Shown here in pieces: positions 7,643 through 20,959 of a stretch of DNA of 64,000 bases (within the stretch, counting starts at the first letter, position 1; each line of letters opens with the position of its first letter). The notes under the pieces were generated by a model. It ran no database searches, was not told where the DNA came from, and saw nothing but the letters and a program-made list of their open reading frames with translations. Source of the stretch: Williamsia muralis NBRC 105860. Lineage in GTDB: Bacteria; Actinomycetota; Actinomycetes; Mycobacteriales; Mycobacteriaceae. The DNA lies in assembly GCF_001598915.1 (NCBI RefSeq), contig NZ_BDAP01000005.1, forward strand, positions 124,001-188,000, in the 5' to 3' direction. A program made the translations under genes and the position numbers.

Positions 7643-9478
7643 TCACCCGAGGTCGATGACTCCGGCACCCGGCGGGTTCGAGAAGAGATCGACGATCGTG
7701 TCGGCATACTTGCCGGCAATCGGCTTGCGCCGCAATTTCATCGTCGGAGTCAGTTCGTCGCCGCCCGGATCCCAGGCAGATGGCACGATCGCGAACCGTT
7801 TGACCTGCTCCACCCGCGACAACTTCGAGTTGCCTGCCTTCACTGCCAGCGTGACCTCTTCGATGATCTCGGGGTTCTCGGCAAGATCCGCGATCTGCGC
7901 CTCGGGGACACCCAGAGCTTTTGCACGCGACGTCGCGACGTCGGGATCAAGGACCACCAAGGCGCTGATGTACGGCTTGTTGTCGCCGATCGCGACCACC
8001 TGGCTGATCAGCGACGAGGACGCTTTCACCGCGTTCTCGATCGTGCTCGGTGCCATGTTCTTGCCGGACTCATTGATGATGAGTTCCTTCTTGCGGTCGA
8101 CGATTGTCAGGTTTCCCTCGTCGTCGATCTTGCCCACGTCGCCGGTGGCGAACCACCCATCTGCATTGATCGCCTCTGCCGTCTTCTCCGGCTTGTTGCG
8201 GTAACCCCGCATGACCATCGGAGCTCGGACCAGCACTTCGCCGTCGTCGGCCAGTTTGATCTCCACACCGTCCACGGGTTTGCCGACCGTGCCGACCTTC
8301 AGATTGTCCGTGGTCGTCTTCGTCGCAGCTCCGGTCGTCTCGGACAGACCCCACACCTCGATGACGGGAATGCCGATCCCGACGAAGAACTCGATCACCT
8401 CGGCCGGAATGGACGCCGCACCCGAGATGGCCACCTTCAGTTCGTCGAGTCCCAGCGCCGCACGGACTTTCGACAGCACGAGGGTGTCTGCCACGCGGTG
8501 CTGAGCAGCGAGGGTCTTGCCCCTCGGAGTGCCCGCCAAGTCGGCCTTGGCTGCACGCCGACCCACGTCGAGCGCCCATCCCGCAAGCTTCTTCTTCACC
8601 GGGCTCGTCTCTTCGGCAAGCTTGCCTTCGATGCCGGCCTTCACCTTCTGCCACACACGGGGAACCCCGAAGAAGACGGTCGGCCGTACATCGGGCAGCG
8701 CTGAAGCGAATTCTCGCGGATCGGCCACCGAGGTGATCTGGATTCCGCGCATCTGGCTGGCACCGTGAGATGACACCCGATCGGCAATGTGTGCGGCCGG
8801 CAGGTAGGAGATGATCCGGTCGTCGAATCCGAACTGCAGTTCGTTGGCCACCGATTCCGCGGCGGAGATCACGTTGCTGTGCGTGATCTCCACGCCCTTC
8901 GGAGGTCCCGTGGTTCCCGAGGTGTAGATCAACGTGACCAGGTCATCGGATTCCACTGCGCGCCAGGAAGCTTCGAAATCGAACTCTTCGTCGCCCTGGG
9001 CTTCCACGTCTTTGAGTTCGATGGCACCTTCGGCCGGGCCGTCGACGGTGATGATGTGCTCGAGCGCCACGCCGGACTGTTTGATGGCGGGCATGAACAC
9101 CTGCTCGGTGATCACGATCTTGTTGGCGGCATCGGTGAACAGGTACTCGAGCTGCTCGGGTGCGCTGGTGTTGTACACCGAGAACGGGATCGCTCCCAGG
9201 TGAACGATGGCGGTGTCGACGAGGTGGAACTCGGGGCGATTGGTCAACATCAGGCCGACGGTGTCGCCACGTGTGACACCGAGACGCACGAGGCCTCGTG
9301 CGATTGCCTCGACACGCTGAGCGTACTCACGCCAGGTGATCTCCTGGATCCCGCCCGGAGTGCGCAACGCGACACGATCGGGGTGCATCATGGCGGTCTG
9401 CTGAAACGCTTCGGCCGTGGTGTGCACGGCGACTCCCGAAGCGTGGTGAAAGACGACGTCGGTGGTGTTCTCGCTCAT
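7643..9478 (-). CDS. long-chain fatty-acid--CoA ligase, FadD15-like
   Basis: Predicted 611-residue AMP-forming acyl-CoA synthetase. The phosphate-binding motif LIYTSGTTGPPKG is near residue 185, the adenine motif near VWGLSETTGA, the ribose-binding YRNKPEKTAEAINADGWFATGD follows, and the C-terminal hinge is DRKKELI. It activates long-chain fatty acids to acyl-CoA via acyl-AMP. Length and N-terminal style match mycobacterial FadD15 and bacterial long-chain ligases. The ATG at 9478 has GGGAGAA just upstream and is preferred to in-frame Met codons at 9517-9508. It probably forms a unit with the downstream HAD phosphatase. The exact chain-length preference is not visible. Confidence 0.9.
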   Translation of the reverse strand: MSENTTDVVFHHASGVAVHTTAEAFQQTAMMHPDRVALRTPGGIQEITWREYAQRVEAIARGLVRLGVTRGDTVGLMLTNRPEFHLVDTAIVHLGAIPFSVYNTSAPEQLEYLFTDAANKIVITEQVFMPAIKQSGVALEHIITVDGPAEGAIELKDVEAQGDEEFDFEASWRAVESDDLVTLIYTSGTTGPPKGVEITHSNVISAAESVANELQFGFDDRIISYLPAAHIADRVSSHGASQMRGIQITSVADPREFASALPDVRPTVFFGVPRVWQKVKAGIEGKLAEETSPVKKKLAGWALDVGRRAAKADLAGTPRGKTLAAQHRVADTLVLSKVRAALGLDELKVAISGAASIPAEVIEFFVGIGIPVIEVWGLSETTGAATKTTTDNLKVGTVGKPVDGVEIKLADDGEVLVRAPMVMRGYRNKPEKTAEAINADGWFATGDVGKIDDEGNLTIVDRKKELIINESGKNMAPSTIENAVKASSSLISQVVAIGDNKPYISALVVLDPDVATSRAKALGVPEAQIADLAENPEIIEEVTLAVKAGNSKLSRVEQVKRFAIVPSAWDPGGDELTPTMKLRRKPIAGKYADTIVDLFSNPPGAGVIDLG

Positions 9479-9719
9479 CAGTTCTCCCGGCGGTTGGTCG
9501 CGACGCATCATGAACACGGCTGTGATCAGAATCTAGCGCTGCCGCGCCGCTCCCGAAGGCGATTCGCCGATGACCCGACAAATCGGACAGCCGACATCCA
9601 CCTGCAATATGGCGACCACGACGCAACACCCCCGACAGACTGCCCGCGCCGCTTGGCACCCGGAGGGCGCACCTCGGCCGTAACATCACCTCGGACAGGA
9701 GATTCCGGGCGGGAGAACC

Positions 9720-10427
9720 ATGCCGACGACCACGACGACAACGCTGCGATTCGCTTTGCTAGTTACTTGCGCCAGTGGCTTCCTGGACTCGTACACATTC
9801 CTTGTTCGCGGCGGCGTGTTCGCCAATGTGCAGACGGGGAACGTCATCTTCTTTTTCATCAACCTGTCTGAACAGCACTACGCCGACGCGGTGGCGCGGA
9901 TCTGGCCGATCGTCGCGTTTTTGCTGGGTGTCACCCTGTCGACCCACATCAAGACCGGACGCCTCGACTCGGTGGTGACCCATCCGATCCGATGGACGAT
10001 GGGCATCCAGGCCCTGTCGTTGGCCGCCATCGGATTCGTTCCCGAGACGGTCCCCCACATGTACGTCACGGTGCCGATCTCTTTCATGGCCGCGATGCAG
10101 ATCGAGCTGTTCCGCTCGATCGGCGATCTCAACTACATGGTGGTCGCGACCACCGGGAACTTGATGCGCACCGTCGAGTCCGCGTACGGCGTCCTCACCA
10201 CCGGATCCGAGACGTCCAAGCGCGCGCTTGCCGTCTACTCCAAAGTCATCGGCTCGTTCTTCGTGGGCGCTGCGGTCGGCGCGTTCGCGACGGAGTGGCT
10301 GGGTGTGCACGCCGCCTGGCTGCCCGCCGGCTTTCTTGCCGTCACCCTCGCCTTTTTCATTCTCGACGAGCGCGATACGAGTTCGGGACCCGACGAGGAC
10401 GCAGGTCACGGCGCCGCGGCAGTGTGA
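9720..10427 (+). CDS. DUF1275 (YoaK-type) integral membrane protein
   Basis: Predicted 235-residue membrane protein of the YoaK/DUF1275 family, with about six hydrophobic segments and the family hallmark near the N-terminus, ASGFLDSYTFLVRGGVFANVQTGNVIFF (split over residues 17-44). The family has no settled biochemical function. The last ~20 residues are acidic and likely cytosolic. The ATG at 9720 has GGGAGAA a few bases upstream. The 241 bases between it and the divergent acyl-CoA ligase hold no gene that I can support. Confidence 0.85.
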   Translation: MPTTTTTTLRFALLVTCASGFLDSYTFLVRGGVFANVQTGNVIFFFINLSEQHYADAVARIWPIVAFLLGVTLSTHIKTGRLDSVVTHPIRWTMGIQALSLAAIGFVPETVPHMYVTVPISFMAAMQIELFRSIGDLNYMVVATTGNLMRTVESAYGVLTTGSETSKRALAVYSKVIGSFFVGAAVGAFATEWLGVHAAWLPAGFLAVTLAFFILDERDTSSGPDEDAGHGAAAV

Positions 10428-10527
10428 GCCCGCCCACCACCGGCAGCTCCGGAGGGGTCGATGCCGGTCCATCGGGGTAGGGCCTCGGGCGTACCCTCGA
10501 AGCGAATACGCACCGAAGGAGATCCGA

Positions 10528-11409
10528 ATGTCCTCGACCGATGCCACCTCGCGACCCGCATCTCTGGCAATTGCCGCGGACCCTGAGACACGCCCCGCGG
10601 CTGACGATTCGGTGACCTACCGGGTGGAGAAGACACCATTCGGTCCCATCGCGCATGTGCAGCTCAACCGGCCCGACAAGCACAACGGACTCACCTTGCC
10701 GTTGCTCGCCGGACTCACCAGAGCAGCCCGGCAGGCGGCCAAGGACCGCACCCTGCGCGCCGTCATCATCAGCGGCGCGGGCAAATCCTTCAGTGCCGGA
10801 CTTGATTTCGCCAGCCTCCAGGGCAAAGAGAAGAGCATCTACCGGAACTTCATCCCAAACCTTCTGAAGGGCTCCAACGGTTTTCAGGACCCCGCATGGG
10901 AGTGGCGACGGGTTCCCGTCCCCGTCATCGCGGTGGTGCATGGCCATTGCTACGGCGGCGGGCTGCAGATTGCGATGGGAGCCGACTTCCGGTTCGCCAC
11001 GCCTGACGCCGACTTCTCCGTCTTGGAGGCCAAGTGGGGATTGATCCCCGACATGTCGGCATCGGCCGCGTTGGCTCAGCTCACCACCATCGACATCGCC
11101 AAGCGACTGACGATGACCGGCGAGATGTTCTCTGCCGATCATGCCAAGGAGATCGGGCTGGTCACCGGTGTCGCCGAGGATCCGATGGCTGAGGCAATGG
11201 CCTTGATCGAGAAGATCGCGTCCCGCTCCCCCGATTCGGTGGCGTCCACGAAGACGTTGCTCGAGAAGACCTGGTCGCGCTCTCCCCGGTTCTCGTTCCC
11301 GGTGGAGCAGGTGCTGCAACTGCGGCTGCTGCGCGGCAAGAACCACGCCATTGCCCGGAAAGCGGGCATGAAGCGCACAACCCCGGAGTTCGTGGACCGC
11401 GAGCTCTGA
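10528..11409 (+). CDS. crotonase / enoyl-CoA hydratase-isomerase family protein
   Basis: Predicted 293-residue crotonase-fold enzyme acting on an acyl-CoA. The oxyanion-hole segments are GAGKSFSAGLDF and HGHCYGGGLQIAMGADFRF. Of the acidic catalytic positions, the first (Glu144 in rat enoyl-CoA hydratase, Asp176 in rat dienoyl-CoA isomerase) is Gln147 here; the second is Glu167, and Asp175 lies eight residues on, the spacing of Glu196/Asp204 in the dienoyl-CoA isomerase. The enzyme is therefore probably not a classical hydratase and could be an isomerase. The ATG at 10528 has AAGGAG six bases upstream. The gene converges with a membrane-protein gene across a hairpin. Confidence 0.88.
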   Translation: MSSTDATSRPASLAIAADPETRPAADDSVTYRVEKTPFGPIAHVQLNRPDKHNGLTLPLLAGLTRAARQAAKDRTLRAVIISGAGKSFSAGLDFASLQGKEKSIYRNFIPNLLKGSNGFQDPAWEWRRVPVPVIAVVHGHCYGGGLQIAMGADFRFATPDADFSVLEAKWGLIPDMSASAALAQLTTIDIAKRLTMTGEMFSADHAKEIGLVTGVAEDPMAEAMALIEKIASRSPDSVASTKTLLEKTWSRSPRFSFPVEQVLQLRLLRGKNHAIARKAGMKRTTPEFVDREL

Positions 11410-11427
11410 GCCTTCCGCTCAGAACTC
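11401..11427. terminator. bidirectional hairpin spanning two convergent stop codons
   Basis: The arms GAGCTCTGAG (11401-11410) and CTCAGAACTC (11418-11427) pair at nine of ten positions around a seven-base loop. The plus-strand crotonase stop lies in the left arm and the minus-strand stop in the right arm. There is no T-run, so termination may be weak or Rho-assisted. Confidence 0.5.
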
Positions 11428-11904
11428 GAACGTGATGCCGCGTTCGAGCACGCCTTCGCTCGCCTCGTGCCGGACGGTGGTCCCGATCTCGACGACGTAG
11501 CGGCCGCGGCCCTCCGGTACCCCGGAGACCGCGAATCCGAGGCGGCATCGGTTGTCGGAGAGTTCAGGTGCGCCGAGTGTGCCCTCTTCCAGAATGGTGA
11601 GCTCCTCGTCGAGGATGCGCACTCGAGCACCGACCTTGAGGTCTTCGAATTCGCCTGTGCCACCGCAGATGTCAGCGGATGGCACGGCATATTGGCCGCC
11701 GGTGAGGACAACTTCGCCTTCGGCGGTGAAGTCGCGGCCTTGCACACCCCAGGCCATGGCACCGAGCGCGATGACGGCGAGCACAACACCGACGACGGCA
11801 CTGACGATGATGATCGGTGTCCGAGTGCGCCGTTGCCAGGTGCGGGGCGGCAGATCAGGTCCGGGCGCCAGCCAGTACTGCGGCGTCTGCTGCGCTGGAT
11901 ACAT
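11419..11904 (-). CDS. single-pass membrane protein of unknown function
   Basis: Predicted 161-residue protein, not recognised at family level. A Pro/Gln-rich cytosolic head (residues 1-28) precedes one strong transmembrane segment (about residues 30-53, PIIIVSAVVGVVLAVIALGA). The ~105-residue extracytoplasmic domain looks beta-rich and has two cysteines (ICGGTG and DNRCRLGF) that could form a disulfide. Such tail-anchored beta domains occur in many mycobacterial envelope proteins. It lies 30 bases downstream of tesB on the same strand and may be co-transcribed. The start is the only Met consistent with a membrane anchor. Confidence 0.65.
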   Translation of the reverse strand: MYPAQQTPQYWLAPGPDLPPRTWQRRTRTPIIIVSAVVGVVLAVIALGAMAWGVQGRDFTAEGEVVLTGGQYAVPSADICGGTGEFEDLKVGARVRILDEELTILEEGTLGAPELSDNRCRLGFAVSGVPEGRGRYVVEIGTTVRHEASEGVLERGITFEF

Positions 11905-11934
11905 GATTCAAGTCTGCCTCATCGGCGCGTCGGG

Positions 11935-12816
11935 TCAGCCGCGTGGCGGGAAGTACTTGATGAGCGCTTCTTGGACCACGGTCGTCGCCAGCAAGCCCTC
12001 GCGGGTGAAGAACCGTCCCGAAGCCAGCCCTCGCGAGCCGGCCGCGACCGGCGATTCACTTGCGTACAGCAACCAGTCATCAAACCGGAACTCGCGGTGG
12101 AACCACATCGAATGATTGACGGTGGCGGCGAACAACCGGTCGATCCCCCAGGACAATCCGTGTGTTGTCAGGATCGAATCGAGCACTGTGGTGTCCGAGG
12201 CGTAGCAGAGCGCTGCGATGTGCAGAAGCGGGTCGTCGGGCATCTGGCCGTCGGTACGCATCCACACCCGGTTGTGTTCCAGGGTGTCGCCTGACTCGCG
12301 CACTTTCCACGTGGGGTCGTTGGCGAAGCGAATGTCGATGGGATGCAACGCATTCACGAACATGGCGATGCGATCTTCAAAACCCTTGAAGTGTTCACCG
12401 AGTGGTGGCAGGTCCTCGGGGTACGGCACATCGGGGATCTGCACCGAATGCTCCAGGCCGGCTTTGTTGTCCTGGAAGGCGACCAGCATCGACAGGATCT
12501 CTTCGCCGTCCTGCAGTGCGGTGACCAGACGATTGGCGAACGGTTTTCCGTCTCGCAGACGGGTGACGTGGTACTCCAGCGGTTTGGTCACGTCCCCGCC
12601 GCGGATGAAATGCGCGTGCAGCGCATGCACGGGCGTGGGCCGCGGAACACTGCGCCCGGCAGCCACCACACCTTGACCGAGCAGCTGACCGCCGAACGTG
12701 CGTGGCCCCATCTGAGCGGGGTGGACGCCGATGAAGACGTCGGTCTCGCGTTCCTCCAGATCGAAGAGCGCCAGCAGTTTGTTCAGGTCGGACGTCGAGC
12801 CGGGGGCATCAGTCAC
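11935..12816 (-). CDS. tesB: acyl-CoA thioesterase II
   Basis: Predicted 293-residue double-hotdog thioesterase that hydrolyses acyl-CoA to free acid and CoA. The Asp-Thr-Gln catalytic set of E. coli TesB can be placed: Asp in YASDTTVLDSI, Thr in AATVNHSMWFH, and Gln in ATTVVQEALIKY near the C-terminus. The start is a GTG at 12816. A TAGCAT -10-like box ends seven bases upstream and no ribosome site is visible, so the mRNA may be leaderless. The gene follows pyk on the same strand as in M. tuberculosis (tesB1), but 388 bases of repeats separate them here. Confidence 0.9.
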   Translation of the reverse strand: MTDAPGSTSDLNKLLALFDLEERETDVFIGVHPAQMGPRTFGGQLLGQGVVAAGRSVPRPTPVHALHAHFIRGGDVTKPLEYHVTRLRDGKPFANRLVTALQDGEEILSMLVAFQDNKAGLEHSVQIPDVPYPEDLPPLGEHFKGFEDRIAMFVNALHPIDIRFANDPTWKVRESGDTLEHNRVWMRTDGQMPDDPLLHIAALCYASDTTVLDSILTTHGLSWGIDRLFAATVNHSMWFHREFRFDDWLLYASESPVAAGSRGLASGRFFTREGLLATTVVQEALIKYFPPRG

Positions 12817-12823
12817 AGGACGA

Positions 12824-12829
12824 ATGCTA
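12824..12829 (-). promoter_or_regulatory. candidate -10 box for leaderless tesB transcript
   Basis: TAGCAT on the minus strand lies seven bases upstream of the tesB GTG with no Shine-Dalgarno between them, the arrangement seen in leaderless actinobacterial mRNAs. The matching -35 position would fall inside the left arm of the repeat block. No good -35 hexamer is evident. Confidence 0.35.
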
Positions 12830-12989
12830 GCTGAGCTGTGTCTGATGGCTCGCTCCGCTCGCGGGCTGGTGGCCCGGGTCACGCGCTCTTCCTTCGTCGA
12901 CTCAGTCGCTGCGCTCCCTCGCTCCTCTGTCCAGAGCACGCGGGGCCACCCGCGACAATCACTCGCTTCGCTCGCTCACTCAAAACTCG

Positions 12990-13032
12990 CGAGGGAGCGT
13001 AAGCGACCGATGCGAGCCCCGGAGGTGTGGCC
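12990..13032 (+). repeat. 43-base direct repeat, copy 1
   Basis: It begins CGAGGGAGCG and ends GGAGGTGTGGCC. It is repeated three bases further on at 13036-13078 with a handful of substitutions in the middle. Confidence 0.8.
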
Positions 13033-13035
13033 GAG

Positions 13036-13078
13036 CGAGGGAGCGCAAGCGACCAAAGCGAACCTGGGAGGTGTGGCC
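13036..13078 (+). repeat. 43-base direct repeat, copy 2
   Basis: Second copy of the unit at 12990-13032, with the same ends and the same length. Two copies are too few for a CRISPR array and there is no spacer. Confidence 0.8.
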
Positions 13079-13204
13079 ACGCGCGTTCTGGACTGACGAT
13101 GAACGAGCGCCAGCGATGTGAAGAGGAGGGAAGAACGCGCGATGACGGCCACACCGACAAAGCGAGCGGAGCGAGCCATCAAACACCGGCGGAGCGAGCA
13201 AATA

Positions 13205-14623
13205 TCAGTGGTCGTCTTCACCGATCCTGTGCACATGGATCAGGTTGGTGGTGCCGACGGTGCCGGGAGGGGCTCCGGCGACGATGACCACCTGGTCACC
13301 GACTTTGAGGCGCCCGATTTCCAGGAGCGCTTGGTCCACCTGACGAATCATGGCGTCGGTGGATTCGACGCGCGGGACGATGAATGTCTCTGTGCCCCAG
13401 CTCATTGCGAGTTGGCTGCGTACCTCGGGCAGCGGGGTGAACGCGAGCAGCGGCAGTCGGGTGTGCAGGCGCGCGAGCCTGCGGACCGTGTCGCCGGACT
13501 GGGTGAACGCGACGAGGGCTTTTGCGTCGAGGCGTTCGCCGATGTCGCGGGCGGCGTAGGAGATGATGCCGCGTTTGGTGCGCGGGACGTGTGAGAGCGG
13601 CGGGACGTCGCGGGGTCCGCTTTCCACTGCCTTCACGATGCGGGCCATGGTCTGGACGGTTTCCATGACGTACTTGCCGACCGAGGTCTCACCGGAGAGC
13701 ATCACGGCGTCGGCGCCGTCGAGCACAGCGTTGGCCACGTCTGACGCCTCGGCGCGGGTGGGTCGCGAGTTCTCGATCATCGACTCGAGCATCTGGGTGG
13801 CGACGATCACCGGCTTGGCGTTCTCGCGGGCCATCTGGATGGCCCGTTTCTGCACCAGTGGGACCTCTTCGAGGGGCAGCTCGACGCCGAGGTCACCGCG
13901 GGCGACCATCACTGCGTCGAATGCCAGGATGACGGCTTCGAGGTTGTCGATGGCCTCGGGCTTTTCGAGCTTCGCGATGACGGGGACCCGGCGGCCCACG
14001 CGATCCATGATGGTGTGGACCAGTTCGATGTCGGCCGGCGAACGGACGAAAGACAGGGCGATCAGGTCGACGCCGAGCTTCAGGGCGAACTCGAGGTCGG
14101 CTTCGTCCTTGTCGGACATCGCGGGCACCGAGACGTTCATCCCTGGGAGGGAGACGCCTTTGTTGTTGCTGACGGGTCCGCCTTCGGTCACCGTGCAGAT
14201 GACGTCGTTCTGGTCGATGTCGGTGACGGTCAGCCCCACCTTGCCGTCGTCGACGAGCAGTCGGTCGCCGGGGCGGGCGTCAACGGCCAGTTGCTTGTAG
14301 GTGGTCGACACGCGTTCGGCGGTGCCTTCGCAGTCATCGACGGTGATGCGGACCTGCTTACCCGCGGGCCACTGCACCGGTCCGTCGGCGAACGTTCCCA
14401 ACCGGATCTTCGGGCCCTGCAGGTCGGCGAGGATGCCCACCGCATGTCCGGTGGTGTCGGAGGCCTTGCGCACGCGGTTGTACATTTCTCGGTGGTCTTC
14501 GTGTTTGCCGTGGCTGAAGTTCAGCCGGGCCACATCCATGCCACTCTCGACCAACTCACGCACGCGCTCGTCGGTTGCAGTTGCAGGACCCAGGGTGCAC
14601 ACGATTTTGGTACGTCGATTCAC
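13205..14623 (-). CDS. pyk: pyruvate kinase
   Basis: Predicted 472-residue glycolytic enzyme converting phosphoenolpyruvate and ADP to pyruvate and ATP. It opens with [12 protein letters not shown], has the active-site signature [12 protein letters not shown] (catalytic Lys), [12 protein letters not shown], and the C-terminal regulatory domain. Length equals mycobacterial PykA. The GTG at 14623 is chosen because homology begins there; a TAGGCT box seven bases upstream and the lack of a ribosome site suggest a leaderless transcript. It lies downstream of gltD on the same strand (118-base gap), probably with its own promoter. The repeat block follows its stop. Confidence 0.95.
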   Translation of the reverse strand: MNRRTKIVCTLGPATATDERVRELVESGMDVARLNFSHGKHEDHREMYNRVRKASDTTGHAVGILADLQGPKIRLGTFADGPVQWPAGKQVRITVDDCEGTAERVSTTYKQLAVDARPGDRLLVDDGKVGLTVTDIDQNDVICTVTEGGPVSNNKGVSLPGMNVSVPAMSDKDEADLEFALKLGVDLIALSFVRSPADIELVHTIMDRVGRRVPVIAKLEKPEAIDNLEAVILAFDAVMVARGDLGVELPLEEVPLVQKRAIQMARENAKPVIVATQMLESMIENSRPTRAEASDVANAVLDGADAVMLSGETSVGKYVMETVQTMARIVKAVESGPRDVPPLSHVPRTKRGIISYAARDIGERLDAKALVAFTQSGDTVRRLARLHTRLPLLAFTPLPEVRSQLAMSWGTETFIVPRVESTDAMIRQVDQALLEIGRLKVGDQVVIVAGAPPGTVGTTNLIHVHRIGEDDH

Positions 14624-14741
14624 TCCGCCGAGCCTAGTCCGCGACGGCGATCTCCTCCACGTAAGCACCCAAGACGTCACGTGAAATTACGTCGAACTCC
14701 GCCTTTGGCCCCGTCGTGGGTGCCGCCGCGGCAGTCCGTCG

Positions 14742-16239
14742 TCAGCGAACCGAGAGCGGAAGCGCCGCGGGATGAACCGGTGAGGGCAAATCCGATTCGC
14801 CCATCAGGAACTCATCGACACCACGCGCCGCCGCCCGCCCCTCGGCGATCGCCCACACCACCAGCGACGCCCCGCGGTGGGCATCGCCACAGACGAACAC
14901 CCCGGGCGTGTCGGTCTGCCAGTCGCTGCCACAGGACAGCGCGCCGCGGCCGTTGGGGGCCAACTCGAGGTCGGTCAGCAACGTGGTGCGTTCGACACCC
15001 TCGAACCCGATCGCGAAAAGTGCCAATTCGCAGGGCATTTCGAACTCATCCCCCACCGGCACGACATTTCGTCTGCCGTTGTCGTCGCGTTCGACGGTGA
15101 CCTCGGCCAGCACCATCGCGGTGACGTTGCCGTTGTCATCGCCAAGGAAACGTTGCACCGCAACCTGATATCTACGCTCGCCACCCTCGACGTGCGCGGC
15201 GGAGTCGCGCAAGATCAACGGCCATGTCGGCCAGGGTGAGAGGCTCTCGTCCCGTTCCGGTGGCAACTCGGGGTTGTAGTCGAGCTGGGTGACCGACGCA
15301 GCGCCCTGCCGGTGGGCGGTACCCAGGCAGTCGGCTCCGGTGTCGCCGCCGCCGATGATCACCACATGTTTGCCGTGCGCGGAGATCGGTGACGCCCCGT
15401 CGCCCTCACACTCGCGATTGGCGGGCACCAGATGCTCCATGGCGAGGTGGACACCGCCCAGCTCACGTCCGGGCACCTCGGGGTTGTCGCGGGCCCTGAG
15501 CGCGCCGACAGCGAGGACGACGGCGTCGTGACGGTCGCGGAGCTCGGCGACGGTCAGGTCTTCTCCGACGTTGCACTCGGTGACGAACTCGGTGCCCTCC
15601 CCCTTCATCTGGGCGATCCGCCGGTCGATGTCCGATTTCTGCATCTTGTACTCGGGGATGCCGTACCGGAGCAGACCGCCGATCCGGTCGTCTCGCTCGT
15701 AGACGGTCACCGCGTGACCTGCGCGGGTGAGCTGTTGCGCGGCCGCCAGACCAGCGGGACCTGAACCGACGACCGCGACCGATTTGCCGGACAGTGTCGC
15801 CGAGGTCTGCGGGACGACGAGTCCCTCCCGCCACGCCTCTTCGGCAATCGTCTTCTCGATGCGCTTGATGGTGACGCTGCCGCCGGTGGTGGCGTGCGAG
15901 ATGGACAGCACGCAGGCCGCCTCGCAGGGCGCCGGGCAGAGCTTGCCGGTGAACTCGGGGAAGTTGTTGGTGGCGTGCAGGCGGTCACTGGCCGCATCCC
16001 ACCGGCCACGGCGCACCAGGTCGTTCCATTCGGGGATCAGGTTGCCCAACGGGCAACCTGCAGATCCGGAGTGACAGAACGGGATTCCGCAGTCCATGCA
16101 CCTGCGGGCCTGCTCGGAGACGTGCTGGTTCTCCTTGTCGGGGTCTTTGTCGACGTAGACCTCACGCCAATCGTTGACCCGTTCGTACACCGGCCGGGTC
16201 GGGGCCTCGGTCTTGCCGACCTCCAGGAATCCGCGCGGA

Positions 16240-16247
<8 letters not shown>
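14742..16247 (-). CDS. gltD: glutamate synthase small (beta) subunit
   Basis: Predicted 501-residue NADPH-dependent subunit that passes electrons to GltB. The N-terminal cysteine clusters [14 protein letters not shown] and CPAPCEAAC bind 4Fe-4S centres. The FAD-binding motif [13 protein letters not shown] is near residue 155 and a second dinucleotide motif, [11 protein letters not shown], near residue 300. The GTG start at 16247 overlaps the last eight bases of gltB, indicating translational coupling. The pair makes two glutamates from glutamine and 2-oxoglutarate in nitrogen assimilation. Confidence 0.95.
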
Positions 16248-20811
<4,564 letters not shown>

Positions 20812-20830
20812 ATCCGACCTCCACGCCTTG

Positions 20831-20847
20831 CCCCCGCCTCGCGGGGG
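20831..20847 (-). promoter_or_regulatory. GC hairpin in the gltB leader
   Basis: CCCCCGC, a CTC loop and GCGGGGG form a perfect seven-pair stem about ten bases upstream of the gltB GGAGGT site. It could act as the terminator of lgt readthrough or modulate gltB translation. There is no U-run, so I cannot say which. Confidence 0.35.
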
Positions 20848-20959
20848 AACCAGCCAGCAATCCTCAGGACGTCTCTGGCCCGTGGGGTGAACACGACGCT
20901 GCGAACTTCACAGTGGCGTAAGTTCCGATGTTAGCAGCAAAGGTGGAGGAAAGACCGGG

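Larger units (their letters stand above)
12843..13181. repeat. nested inverted/direct repeat block between pyk and tesB
   Basis: About 339 bases without a credible gene. The outermost 20 bases (12843-12862) recur exactly as the reverse complement at 13162-13181. Inside, the left ~105 bases align imperfectly with the reverse complement of the right ~105; for example GTCCAGA followed by CACGCGGGGCCACC at 12932-12954 matches the inverted right-arm segment ending near 13094. The centre carries two direct copies of a 43-base unit. The sequence is dominated by permutations of GCTCGCTCCGCTCGC. This looks like two diverged inverted copies of an intergenic repeat element, not a gene. Function is unknown; it may fold into a large hairpin and could affect readthrough from pyk. 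Confidence 0.8.

Noticed and set aside
9479-9719. Possible gene in the 241-base gap between fadD and the DUF1275 gene
   Set aside because: Short frames there have no ribosome site and no recognisable protein. I see only a divergent promoter region without clear boxes.
12990-13078. Two 43-base direct repeats taken as a CRISPR-like array
   Set aside because: There are only two copies, the three-base gap is not a spacer, no leader or cas genes are present, and the units are part of a larger inverted structure.
13118-13594. Plus-strand open frame reading from the repeat block into pyk
   Set aside because: Most of it is antisense to pyruvate kinase and the rest is repeat sequence, with no family match.
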